Shown: positions 1 through 7,168 of the stretch, piece by piece
How the letters are laid out: each line of letters opens with the position of its first letter
Position numbering within the stretch: position 1 is the stretch's first letter
Assembly: GCF_002311515.1 (NCBI RefSeq)
Contig: NZ_DCAO01000032.1
Location: forward strand, 419-14,656
Source of the DNA: Thalassospira sp. UBA1131
GTDB taxonomy: Bacteria; Pseudomonadota; Alphaproteobacteria; Rhodospirillales; Thalassospiraceae
Reading direction: 5' to 3'
Length of the DNA: 14,238 bases
The notes under the pieces: model-generated
Told to the model about the DNA's origin: nothing
Databases searched by the model: none
Seen by the model: the letters and a program-made list of their open reading frames with translations, nothing else
Made by a program: the position numbers and the translations under genes

Positions 1-64
1 GGCAAGGCAATGCTGTTTGGTGGTTGGCCAAGATTGTGTGGATTTTGCGTGCTTGGCAAGTCAG

Positions 65-2347
65 CTATTTGCTGGTCGCGACAAACACCCCATCCCAATC
101 GGCCGGTGGGGGTGTTTCTTTGAATAAAGCGATGCGGCTGGTGTAAAGATCATAAAGGTCGCAAAGCTTCGCAAAATCGCTTGATGCCTGCTGGCATTTT
201 GCGATCAAATTTTCGGCCTCATCCCAGTTTCGGGCGCGATAGGCCGAAAGCATGGCAGCGTGCAGATCGGCGAAGTTTTTGAACTGCGCTGATGCCGCCA
301 TGTCCTTATCGCCCAGAAGGGCAAAGATATGCAGCGCTTCGCTTTTGCCCTTAACGGTGATCAGGTCGAGTTCGATCAGTGCGAAATCATCACCAACCCG
401 TTTGGCAACATCTTCGCCCAGAACGACATCGACGCCATAGTTCTTTGATTGTCCCTCAAGCCGGGATGCAAGGTTGACCGCATCGCCCAGCACCGAATAG
501 TCAAAGCGTTGATCCGATCCCATGTTACCAACGAGACAATCGCCGCAATTGATCCCGATGCCGACATTGAGCGGCAGGAAGGCTTCATTTGCCTGTTCTG
601 CTTCCTGTTTGCGTTCGTCATTAAGCTTTCTAAGCGCATGTCGCATCGCAAGCGCGCTGTCACAGGCATTCTGGGCATGGTTTTCAACATCAAGTGGCGC
701 ATTCCAGAACGCCATGATGCAGTCGCCCATGTATTTATCAATCGTGCCCTCACGGTTCAGGATGCAGTCGCTCAGCGGTGTGAGAAGCCGGTTGATCAGG
801 CGTGTTAGGCCTTGCGGATTGGATTTGAAACCTTCGGATATGGCGGTAAATCCGCGGACATCACAGAACATCAGGGTCATGTCACGGGTTTCTCCGCCCA
901 GTTTCAGACGCTCGGGATGTTCGGCCAGTTGCGCCACCAATGCCGGTGACAGATAGTTGGCAAAGGCTGCGCGCACCTGACGGCGTTCGCCCTCGGTCCG
1001 CATGAAACCAAGTGAGCTGGTTGCAAGATAGACGGCTGCCAAACCGACAATCGGATAAAGCGGATCGATGAGTACGAGTTTATGTGAGTAGGCCCACCAG
1101 GAAATGCCAATTGCGCTGGTGGCAATCGCCAGACCAATCACCGCCGGCCAGACCGCACCAAGCCGTGGGACTGCCAGAATGAAGAACATGCCGATGATCA
1201 GAAGGACCAGCATTTCGACTTCCGCCGCCCAATAGGGACGGGTCAGGAAATGCTCGAGCAACATCTGTTCAAGCATCTCGGCATGGACTTCGACCCCCGG
1301 GATCACGCGATCAAGCGGGGTGGAGCGCAAATCAAGCAACCCGGCCGCGCTCGTCCCCAGCAACACCATTTTATTTTGCAGGATGTCGGTTCCGACCGTT
1401 CCGTTTAGGATATCGGTCGCCGAAAGATACCTGTCTTTCTGATGGCCGGTAAAATGTACCCACATATACCCCGCGTGATCCGTCGGGATTGTCAGGGCAC
1501 CAACACGAACGGACGCAATGCCTTCCGAGTTGGTCCAGCGTGTACTGCCGCTCGCCCCGGACATCCGCACCAGCATGGTCTTGGGGGCATTCTGTAAAAC
1601 GCGCAACATCTCAAGGCTGAGCGTCGGGTAAACTGGCTTGCCAATCCCTGGCTGATCATGGTCGATGGCAGCCATCAACGGTACGCGCCGTACAATCCCG
1701 TCCTGACCTGGCGAGACGTTGACCAGCGCATTGCCGGTCGCAGCCGCTTCAATAATATCAAGGTTTCTGGCTGCACTTGGCAAGACCGGAACGAAATCTG
1801 AAAGCGTGCGACCTGCTTCGCCAGCTGCACTGAAATTCCCGACTTGGCGGGGAAGGGCATCAAACTCACCATTGCGCAGCTGAACCGCGGTGACCACGTT
1901 GCCAGTACCCGTAATGAATTGGGCAAATAGCTGATCGTGATCGGGCAAGGCATTTGCCATTTCCGCGATACGGTCACGTTCGGTGCTTTGCGGCCAATCG
2001 TCAATCACACGGGATGGGGATGTGCGATCAGGCTCGGCAAAAACCATATCAAAGCCAACGACACTTGCCCCATTGGCGCGCAGGCGATAAAGCAACTCCG
2101 AGAGTTTCGTACGCGGCCATGGCCATTGGCCCTCGCTTGCCAAGCTGCGCTCATCAATATCGACAATCCGAACCCCGACATCTTCGTAAGCGCGCGGTGC
2201 AATTTGTTGATAAAGATCGAAAACCGTTAAACGCAGCTGATCAATCACCGGCACATTCTGCCAGCGCAAAACGATGCAGGTGAAGAGTATGGCCAGCGGA
2301 ACGATATATTGCAGTCCGGTCATAAGACCGAATTTTCTCAGACCCAT
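65..2347 (-). CDS. CHASE2-domain class III adenylate/guanylate cyclase
   Basis: This 760-residue membrane cyclase probably makes cAMP from ATP in response to a periplasmic signal. An N-terminal membrane segment (about residues 10-27) is followed by a large extracytoplasmic CHASE2 domain (about 35-370), three membrane helices (about 378-396, 399-419, 428-450) and a cytoplasmic cyclase domain (about 485-660). Catalytic residues are visible: metal-binding D496 (FCDVRGFT) and D542, Lys538 in DKYMGD, and transition-state N625 and R629 in GDAVNLASR. The position that pairs with Lys538 in base recognition appears to be Ser618, as in class IIIb enzymes (Thr or Ser instead of Asp), so ATP is the likely but unproven substrate. 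The C-terminus (660-760) is helical and may hold a TPR-like repeat. The ATG at 2347 has a weak AAAGG upstream. It is the last gene of the block, 31 bases after the FecR gene. No clear terminator is seen in bases 1-64. Confidence 0.9.
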   Translation of the reverse strand: MGLRKFGLMTGLQYIVPLAILFTCIVLRWQNVPVIDQLRLTVFDLYQQIAPRAYEDVGVRIVDIDERSLASEGQWPWPRTKLSELLYRLRANGASVVGFDMVFAEPDRTSPSRVIDDWPQSTERDRIAEMANALPDHDQLFAQFITGTGNVVTAVQLRNGEFDALPRQVGNFSAAGEAGRTLSDFVPVLPSAARNLDIIEAAATGNALVNVSPGQDGIVRRVPLMAAIDHDQPGIGKPVYPTLSLEMLRVLQNAPKTMLVRMSGASGSTRWTNSEGIASVRVGALTIPTDHAGYMWVHFTGHQKDRYLSATDILNGTVGTDILQNKMVLLGTSAAGLLDLRSTPLDRVIPGVEVHAEMLEQMLLEHFLTRPYWAAEVEMLVLLIIGMFFILAVPRLGAVWPAVIGLAIATSAIGISWWAYSHKLVLIDPLYPIVGLAAVYLATSSLGFMRTEGERRQVRAAFANYLSPALVAQLAEHPERLKLGGETRDMTLMFCDVRGFTAISEGFKSNPQGLTRLINRLLTPLSDCILNREGTIDKYMGDCIMAFWNAPLDVENHAQNACDSALAMRHALRKLNDERKQEAEQANEAFLPLNVGIGINCGDCLVGNMGSDQRFDYSVLGDAVNLASRLEGQSKNYGVDVVLGEDVAKRVGDDFALIELDLITVKGKSEALHIFALLGDKDMAASAQFKNFADLHAAMLSAYRARNWDEAENLIAKCQQASSDFAKLCDLYDLYTSRIALFKETPPPADWDGVFVATSK

Positions 2348-2378
2348 GATTGTGCCTTTGATCGAAGGATCAAGAGGA

Positions 2379-3803
2379 TCAATTCAATGTCCCGGATGAT
2401 GCATTTCCATTCGGAACGTTCGTGGTCTTCACATTGAAATCGACATGTGTCGCGTCGGTAAACGTCGCCGACGGATTACAGGTCATCCTATTGCAGGCGG
2501 GGTTGTAACTACTAAAATCGTTATTGTCGAAAGTAACGCTGCCGGAGCTTGATTCGTAATGGTAGTTAGAAAATGATGCTGATCCACCTGTTTCCACGCC
2601 ATCATTTACGTTCGTAAATGACATATCTATCGTTCTGTTGGCGTAATCAACCGTCGTAGAGAAGTCGTAAGAAATTCCACCGCCACTAACGTTCGACACG
2701 CTGAATGAGGCGCTGCCGCTTGTTACTTGACGAAGGCCGTCATAGGTAAACGAACCAGAAGAGCCTCCCGAACTGCTAGTGTTGTCGACCAGATTATTGT
2801 TCAGGATCGACGTGGTTTCAGCGACGTTTGCGGCGCTATTGACCGTTCCAATTTGCGCCATGGCGACGTCAACAGCCTGCGCGCTGGTTGCGCCGGTCTG
2901 GTTTTGCGCCTGTCCGGTTTGCTGGCTCGTGACAACAGGCTGCTGCGTGGTGGATGAGGTCGAGCTTGCACCTGACCCGGAATCCGAGCCACCACCAAGT
3001 GATGCGGTACGCACAACATTCGCCGAAAAATCAAACGTAGCGGCACTGGTCGGGAAACGTGTGGGCGTGGTGACATTGCTGTCTGAAACAAAGACGCCAA
3101 AGTTTTCGCCGGTCACACTTTGTGAGCCGCCATTCTGGTTAAAGGCGGCAAAGGCGCCGGGGCGCGATGTTGTGTCATTGCGCGAAAGGCCGGGTCCTTG
3201 GTTCACCGCCATAAACACCAGCTGGTTTGCGGTGTTTGCGTCGGTGGTATCAAAACTGCCTGGCACGATTTCGTTTGCCTGTTCGGCGGTCATGGAGCGG
3301 ATCAGGCCAATGGTGCCGCGAATACCGATCGAGCCGACCGGCAGGTTCACATCCATGCTCGATGGATTGTTGAGCGGGATTTTACCGGTGACAAAGCGCA
3401 TCACGCCCTTGGCCATATCGGCAACAATGCGTCCGTCGCCAGTGGCCGGGTCATAGACGAACTCGTCAATCGCAACGTCGCTGTTTGGTCCGATGGTAAA
3501 CACCGTTTCGTCAAGCAGCAGCACCTGCATGCCCGAGTTGGCTGACGTAACGATCCGATCCCCCAGATAAACGGGCATGCCACTTTCAACCAGAATACCG
3601 ACTTCACCGGTGACCTTGGAAAGCGTGATTTCACCGGTCACAGCGGCCGAGACGCCCGCCATTTCGGCTTCAAGTTCTGCACTGGCGGGTTTTGGCGCCA
3701 TAAAGACTGTTGCGGCAATCAAAGGTGCGCAAAGCAACGTTGCGCCAGCAAACCGACGAATTGTCGCAGTCGATTTCAGGGGCGAGTATTTGGCCATTTG
3801 CAT
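2379..3803 (-). CDS. Secreted FecR-domain protein with beta-rich C-terminal domain
   Basis: This is a 474-residue exported protein of unknown exact role. A long signal peptide ends in PASA, with cleavage likely after Ala42. A FecR-like domain follows (about 75-170; GDRIVTSANSGMQVLLLDE and GSIGIRGT are typical). A middle region leads to a Gly/Ser/Thr/Gln-rich linker (about 270-315) and then a beta-strand-rich C-terminal domain (about 350-474) with a CX4C pair, C437 and C442. It lacks the N-terminal cytoplasmic part of classical FecR anti-sigma factors and no FecI-type sigma gene is nearby. The upstream gene ends TAG at 3808-3806, overlapping a possible GTG start at 3806. I prefer the ATG at 3803, eight bases after GGGAG; ATG 3797 is also possible. 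Position between a Slam-like gene and a CHASE2 cyclase suggests it is a cargo of the first and/or a ligand of the second; both are inference. Confidence 0.85.
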   Translation of the reverse strand: MQMAKYSPLKSTATIRRFAGATLLCAPLIAATVFMAPKPASAELEAEMAGVSAAVTGEITLSKVTGEVGILVESGMPVYLGDRIVTSANSGMQVLLLDETVFTIGPNSDVAIDEFVYDPATGDGRIVADMAKGVMRFVTGKIPLNNPSSMDVNLPVGSIGIRGTIGLIRSMTAEQANEIVPGSFDTTDANTANQLVFMAVNQGPGLSRNDTTSRPGAFAAFNQNGGSQSVTGENFGVFVSDSNVTTPTRFPTSAATFDFSANVVRTASLGGGSDSGSGASSTSSTTQQPVVTSQQTGQAQNQTGATSAQAVDVAMAQIGTVNSAANVAETTSILNNNLVDNTSSSGGSSGSFTYDGLRQVTSGSASFSVSNVSGGGISYDFSTTVDYANRTIDMSFTNVNDGVETGGSASFSNYHYESSSGSVTFDNNDFSSYNPACNRMTCNPSATFTDATHVDFNVKTTNVPNGNASSGTLN

Positions 3804-3805
3804 CA

Positions 3806-5278
3806 CTAGAACTCCCAGCGGCGTGTCAGAAATACCTGTGCACGTGCGTTATGGTATTCGTAGTTGGGAATGTTTGATTTTGTGTTCAGATACTCACCGG
3901 TGACCGACCAGTTGATCGGTGCCAGAAAGCCAAGTATCTGATTTGCCGTTTCGCTATCCCCAAACAAGTCGGTCGGCAATATGGTCGAAAGCGGTGCACC
4001 ATATGTCAGGCGGGTCCGAGTGCTGCGATCCGTGCGATGTTGCGGCGAATTGCCGGTCGTCAGAAAATCCGGATCCCGGTACTGGTCCATGCCATAGCGG
4101 ATGCTTCCGCTGATGTAACTTCCCCCACCAAACAGATAAGCATGGATCAGCTCGCCGCTCAAGCTATTGTAACTGTAATAGTTTCTGGCAGCATCCTTCA
4201 TCCCGGCCGCAAAATTCAGCGTCGTGCGATGATTTGGCGACCAATTGTAGTTGCCCCCGATCCGTGCGCCATAGCGCTGACCTGAATGCAGGCGAAGCGC
4301 ACTGGATTCAGATGTGTTCTGGTATCGCTCGTCAGAATAGCTGACATCGCCGTTGAGGTTAAAGAACGGGCGCACGTTCCAGTCCAGCCGCAGGCGGCCG
4401 GTCCTGGCGGTCAGGTACTTCTCGCGCGAGAGCGACTGAGCGGTCTGGCTGAGTGTCGGGGTCAGCATCCAGTATCCGCCGCGAATACGTGTGCCGATTT
4501 CTGCCGAAAAGGATCCAAGGTCCAGCGCGTCAAGCTGAACCTGGTCACTGCCATAGCCGGTTAAACTTGCAAAAACCTCGTGACCTTCCTGATAGCCAAG
4601 GTCATAGCTGACGTCATAGCGAAGCGCCCCGATATAGGCGATGTCGTTATTGGGTTTGTCGCCGCTTGCGGTGATAGTTGTCGGCGTGCCGGTCAGAAGC
4701 TGAACCTTGTCGTTCGGGGCCGCATTGCGGTTGCTGTCGATCTGGCTTCCCAGTGTCAGGGTCAGGCTTTGTGACAGGCGCTTGCGGCGGCGCTCGATGG
4801 CGCTGACATACTGACGGATATTGGCTTCGACATCTGGTGAAATATCCATTTGCAACAGGCGATCAAACTGGCTGCGGGCCTCGTCCAGGCTATCAAGGCG
4901 ATAAAGAACAATCGCGTAATACAGGCGTACCGGTGCCAGATCCGGGTCCAGAACAAGAATGCGTTCAAGGGTTGCCGATGCCCCGCGGACGTCGCCACGC
5001 GCCAGCTGGGCCTTGGCCCAGCGGAAGTTGAGGACGATGTCATCGGGATTTGCAAGGATGTCGGCATAGGTGATGTCGCCGCCATCATCGGTACTCAGCA
5101 GAAAGTTAGCCCGTGCGGTTACGTCGGTGAGTCGCTCGAAATCTTCGGAAAACTGGCGTGCTTCGTCTGTGCGCACATCAATGCTTTGCTGTGCGCTTAC
5201 CCCGGTTGTTCCGATTGCAAGCGACGTTAGACCCGCTGCAATCAGCGCGGTAACGTACTGCCATCTGCCTGTCGTCAA
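3806..5278 (-). CDS. Slam-like outer-membrane protein (TPR + DUF560 beta-barrel)
   Basis: This 490-residue protein resembles surface lipoprotein assembly modulators (Slam, DUF560, the translocon of type XI secretion). It has a signal peptide (cleavage likely after VSA, residue 29), a periplasmic helical region with TPR-like repeats (about 79-145, containing LDPDLAPVRLYYAIVLYRLD), and a C-terminal barrel of alternating strands (about 168-490). Family-like features are SQIDSNRNAAPND at the first strand, SNIPNYEYHNA near the end, and a terminal aromatic residue (RRWEF) of the kind used for Bam insertion. Slam length is usually near 480-500 residues, which fits. The start is TTG at 5278, chosen because TAGGA lies seven bases upstream and the nearest ATG is out of frame. 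Slam proteins move cargo to the cell surface, and the FecR-domain gene overlapping the stop codon is the obvious candidate cargo. The Slam assignment rests on layout and motif resemblance; a generic TPR porin is the alternative. Confidence 0.8.
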   Translation of the reverse strand: MTTGRWQYVTALIAAGLTSLAIGTTGVSAQQSIDVRTDEARQFSEDFERLTDVTARANFLLSTDDGGDITYADILANPDDIVLNFRWAKAQLARGDVRGASATLERILVLDPDLAPVRLYYAIVLYRLDSLDEARSQFDRLLQMDISPDVEANIRQYVSAIERRRKRLSQSLTLTLGSQIDSNRNAAPNDKVQLLTGTPTTITASGDKPNNDIAYIGALRYDVSYDLGYQEGHEVFASLTGYGSDQVQLDALDLGSFSAEIGTRIRGGYWMLTPTLSQTAQSLSREKYLTARTGRLRLDWNVRPFFNLNGDVSYSDERYQNTSESSALRLHSGQRYGARIGGNYNWSPNHRTTLNFAAGMKDAARNYYSYNSLSGELIHAYLFGGGSYISGSIRYGMDQYRDPDFLTTGNSPQHRTDRSTRTRLTYGAPLSTILPTDLFGDSETANQILGFLAPINWSVTGEYLNTKSNIPNYEYHNARAQVFLTRRWEF

Positions 5279-5531
5279 ACTGCTTTCCTACCATTGGCAG
5301 GTCAGGACCGTCATCGGGTACACGTAATGTCAGCAGAAAGTTTGGCGACGAAACCCGAATGGCGACCATAACCTGTTTGGAAACGATCAAATCAGATTAT
5401 GGTCTTTGAAAAGACAGGGATAGCCATTCGGCAGGTTGGTGTTGCCATGTGTGGATGGATAGTATTTCGCACCTTGCGTATAGTAAATTTATCGAAAGGT
5501 GGTTTTGCTCCTATCCATAGGTCACTAAGGG
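5279..5531 (-). promoter_or_regulatory. Leader/promoter region of the Slam-FecR-cyclase block
   Basis: This 253-base gap separates the tldD stop from the TTG start of the Slam-like gene, and must hold the block's promoter if it is not read through from tldD. It has two short perfect inverted repeats: CCTATCCATAGG at 5511-5522 (5-base arms) and GTCTTT-GA-AAAGAC at 5402-5415 (6-base arms). On the minus strand the second repeat is followed directly by CATAAT, a candidate -10, but I find no good -35 partner. No T-run terminator for tldD is seen. Promoter placement is weak inference. Confidence 0.3.
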
Positions 5532-6965
5532 TTATACTGCGGTCCCGCCGACGGTCAGACCATCAATGCGGAGCGTCGGTTGCCCGACACCAACAGGAAC
5601 ACCTTGCCCGTCCTTGCCACAGGTACCGATACCATCATCAAGTGCCATGTCATTGCCGATCATGGACACCTTGGTCAGGCTGTCCGGGCCGTTACCGATC
5701 AGGGTCGCGCCCTTGACAGGTGCGCCAAGTTTGCCGTCCTCGATGAGATAGGCTTCGGAGGCCGAGAACACGAATTTGCCCGATGTAATATCGACCTGAC
5801 CGCCGCCAAAGTTGACGGCATAGATACCCTTTTTGACCGAGGCCAGAATTTCTTCCGGCTCCTTGTCGCCACCAAGCATATAAGTGTTGGTCATGCGTGG
5901 CATCGGGGCGTGGGCATAGGACTGACGACGTCCGTTACCGGTGGATTTGACACCGGTCAGGCGCGCGTTCAGGCGATCCTGCATAAAGCCCTTGAGGATG
6001 CCATCCTCGATCAGGACGGTTTTCTGGGTTGGCGTGCCTTCATCATCAATCGAAAGCGACCCGCGACGGTCATGGATGGTGCCATCATCAACCACCGTCA
6101 CACCCGGCGATGCAATCCGCTGACCCAGAAGCCCCGCAAAGGCAGAGGTACCCTTGCGGTTAAAATCACCTTCAAGGCCGTGACCGATGGCTTCGTGCAG
6201 CAAAATGCCCGGCCAACCCGGGCCAAGCACCACGGTCATTTCACCAGCCGGTGCGGCGACTGAATCAAGGTTCACAACTGCCTGACGGAGCGATTCATCA
6301 ACCGCCTTTTTCCAGGTTTTTTCATCAAAGAACCCGTCATAACCAATACGGCCACCTTCGCCGTGCGATCCGGTTTCCATGCGATCGCCCTGTTTGACAA
6401 CCACCGAGACGTTAAAACGCACAAGCGGGCGAATATCGCCAATACGCTGTCCGCCGGAACGCCAGATTTGCACGGCTTGCCAGTTGCCTGAGATTGAGGC
6501 CGAAACCTGCACCACACGCGGGTCACGCGACCGTGCATAGGCATCAATCTGGGCCAAAAGATCGACCTTGGCTTCAAATGTGGCCTCACCCAGCGGGTTC
6601 ACGTCGGAATAAAGCGATACGTTCGTACCGATTGATCCCAGATCAACCTTGCCCGAGCGGCCCGATCCAACCGCCTTGACTGTTTCGGCGGCACGCGCAA
6701 CCGCGTCGTTGGACAGTTCATTGGAATGCGAAAAGGCGGTCGCCTCGTCGGCAACAGCGCGCAGGCCAAAGCCCTGTGCGGTATCAAAGTTCGCACTGCG
6801 CAGGCGGCCATCATCCCAGACAAGGCTTTCGGATTGGCGATATTCAAGGAAGAGTTCCCCGTCTTCGGCAGCGCTGAGTGCATCATTGACCTGTGTTTCA
6901 AGCCGGTCGCGATCAAGATCACCCTTGGCGAAAAACAGATTGTCGGTGGTGCGAAGATCGGTCAT
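5532..6965 (-). CDS. tldD: Metalloprotease TldD
   Basis: This is a 477-residue member of the TldD/PmbA family. TldD works with PmbA (TldE) as a cytoplasmic zinc metalloprotease; in enterobacteria the pair processes microcin B17 and degrades unfolded peptides such as CcdA. The signature HEAIGHGLEGD lies at residues 257-267 (His257, Glu258 and His262 of HExxxH), and a conserved Cys449 in GTCGKDGQ near the C-terminus would complete the metal site. Length matches the usual 475-485. The ORF is open to 6992, but the ATG at 6965 is preceded by a strong GGAGG (6970-6974) at ideal spacing, so the nine extra residues are not real. No pmbA gene is in the window. It is transcribed divergently from the DUF3422 gene. 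The downstream Slam-like block is 253 bases away and is probably separate. Confidence 0.95.
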   Translation of the reverse strand: MTDLRTTDNLFFAKGDLDRDRLETQVNDALSAAEDGELFLEYRQSESLVWDDGRLRSANFDTAQGFGLRAVADEATAFSHSNELSNDAVARAAETVKAVGSGRSGKVDLGSIGTNVSLYSDVNPLGEATFEAKVDLLAQIDAYARSRDPRVVQVSASISGNWQAVQIWRSGGQRIGDIRPLVRFNVSVVVKQGDRMETGSHGEGGRIGYDGFFDEKTWKKAVDESLRQAVVNLDSVAAPAGEMTVVLGPGWPGILLHEAIGHGLEGDFNRKGTSAFAGLLGQRIASPGVTVVDDGTIHDRRGSLSIDDEGTPTQKTVLIEDGILKGFMQDRLNARLTGVKSTGNGRRQSYAHAPMPRMTNTYMLGGDKEPEEILASVKKGIYAVNFGGGQVDITSGKFVFSASEAYLIEDGKLGAPVKGATLIGNGPDSLTKVSMIGNDMALDDGIGTCGKDGQGVPVGVGQPTLRIDGLTVGGTAV

Positions 6966-7168
6966 GGAACCTCCTTGGGGCCGCGATAACACGGCCAGAG
7001 AAAATGTCTTTCCCTGTACGATAATTCAGTTGAGGCAGTATTATCCCTTACTCAATTTAGGGTTTCTGATGCCTTCGACTTTCATCTATACAGGTACTTG
7101 TTCGGGCAAAGGACAAAGCCATGGCCCGAGTGGTTTATATAGACTGCAATAACCAATTATGAAAGCCC
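6966..7168. promoter_or_regulatory. Divergent intergenic region between tldD and the DUF3422 gene
   Basis: This 203-base region must hold promoters in both directions, but I can place neither with confidence. It contains the tldD ribosome site (6970-6974) and a small hairpin GGCCG...CGGCC (6979-6996) in the tldD leader. On the plus strand there is an inverted repeat TCGGGC...GCCCGA (7102-7129, 16-base loop). A possible 27-codon reading frame runs from ATG 7069 to TAA 7152, preceded by AGGG six bases upstream. Confidence 0.3.

Noticed and set aside
26..58. Inverted repeat GCCAAG...CTTGGC after the cyclase gene
   Set aside because: Arms of six bases with a 19-base loop and no T-run on the minus strand; not enough to call a terminator.
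2779..3456. A 225-codon plus-strand open frame within the FecR-domain gene
   Set aside because: It is the complement of a gene with signal peptide and FecR motifs, and shows only scattered cysteine and hydrophobic content.
3720..3745. Possible lipoprotein lipobox (LLC) in the FecR protein signal peptide
   Set aside because: Leu directly before the Cys does not fit the usual Gly/Ala/Ser at that position, and a normal ASA cleavage site follows, so a soluble secreted protein is more likely.
5580..6263. A 227-codon open frame on the plus strand opposite tldD
   Set aside because: It lies wholly inside a clear tldD gene on the other strand and its translation resembles no family; GC-rich codon bias opens such frames.
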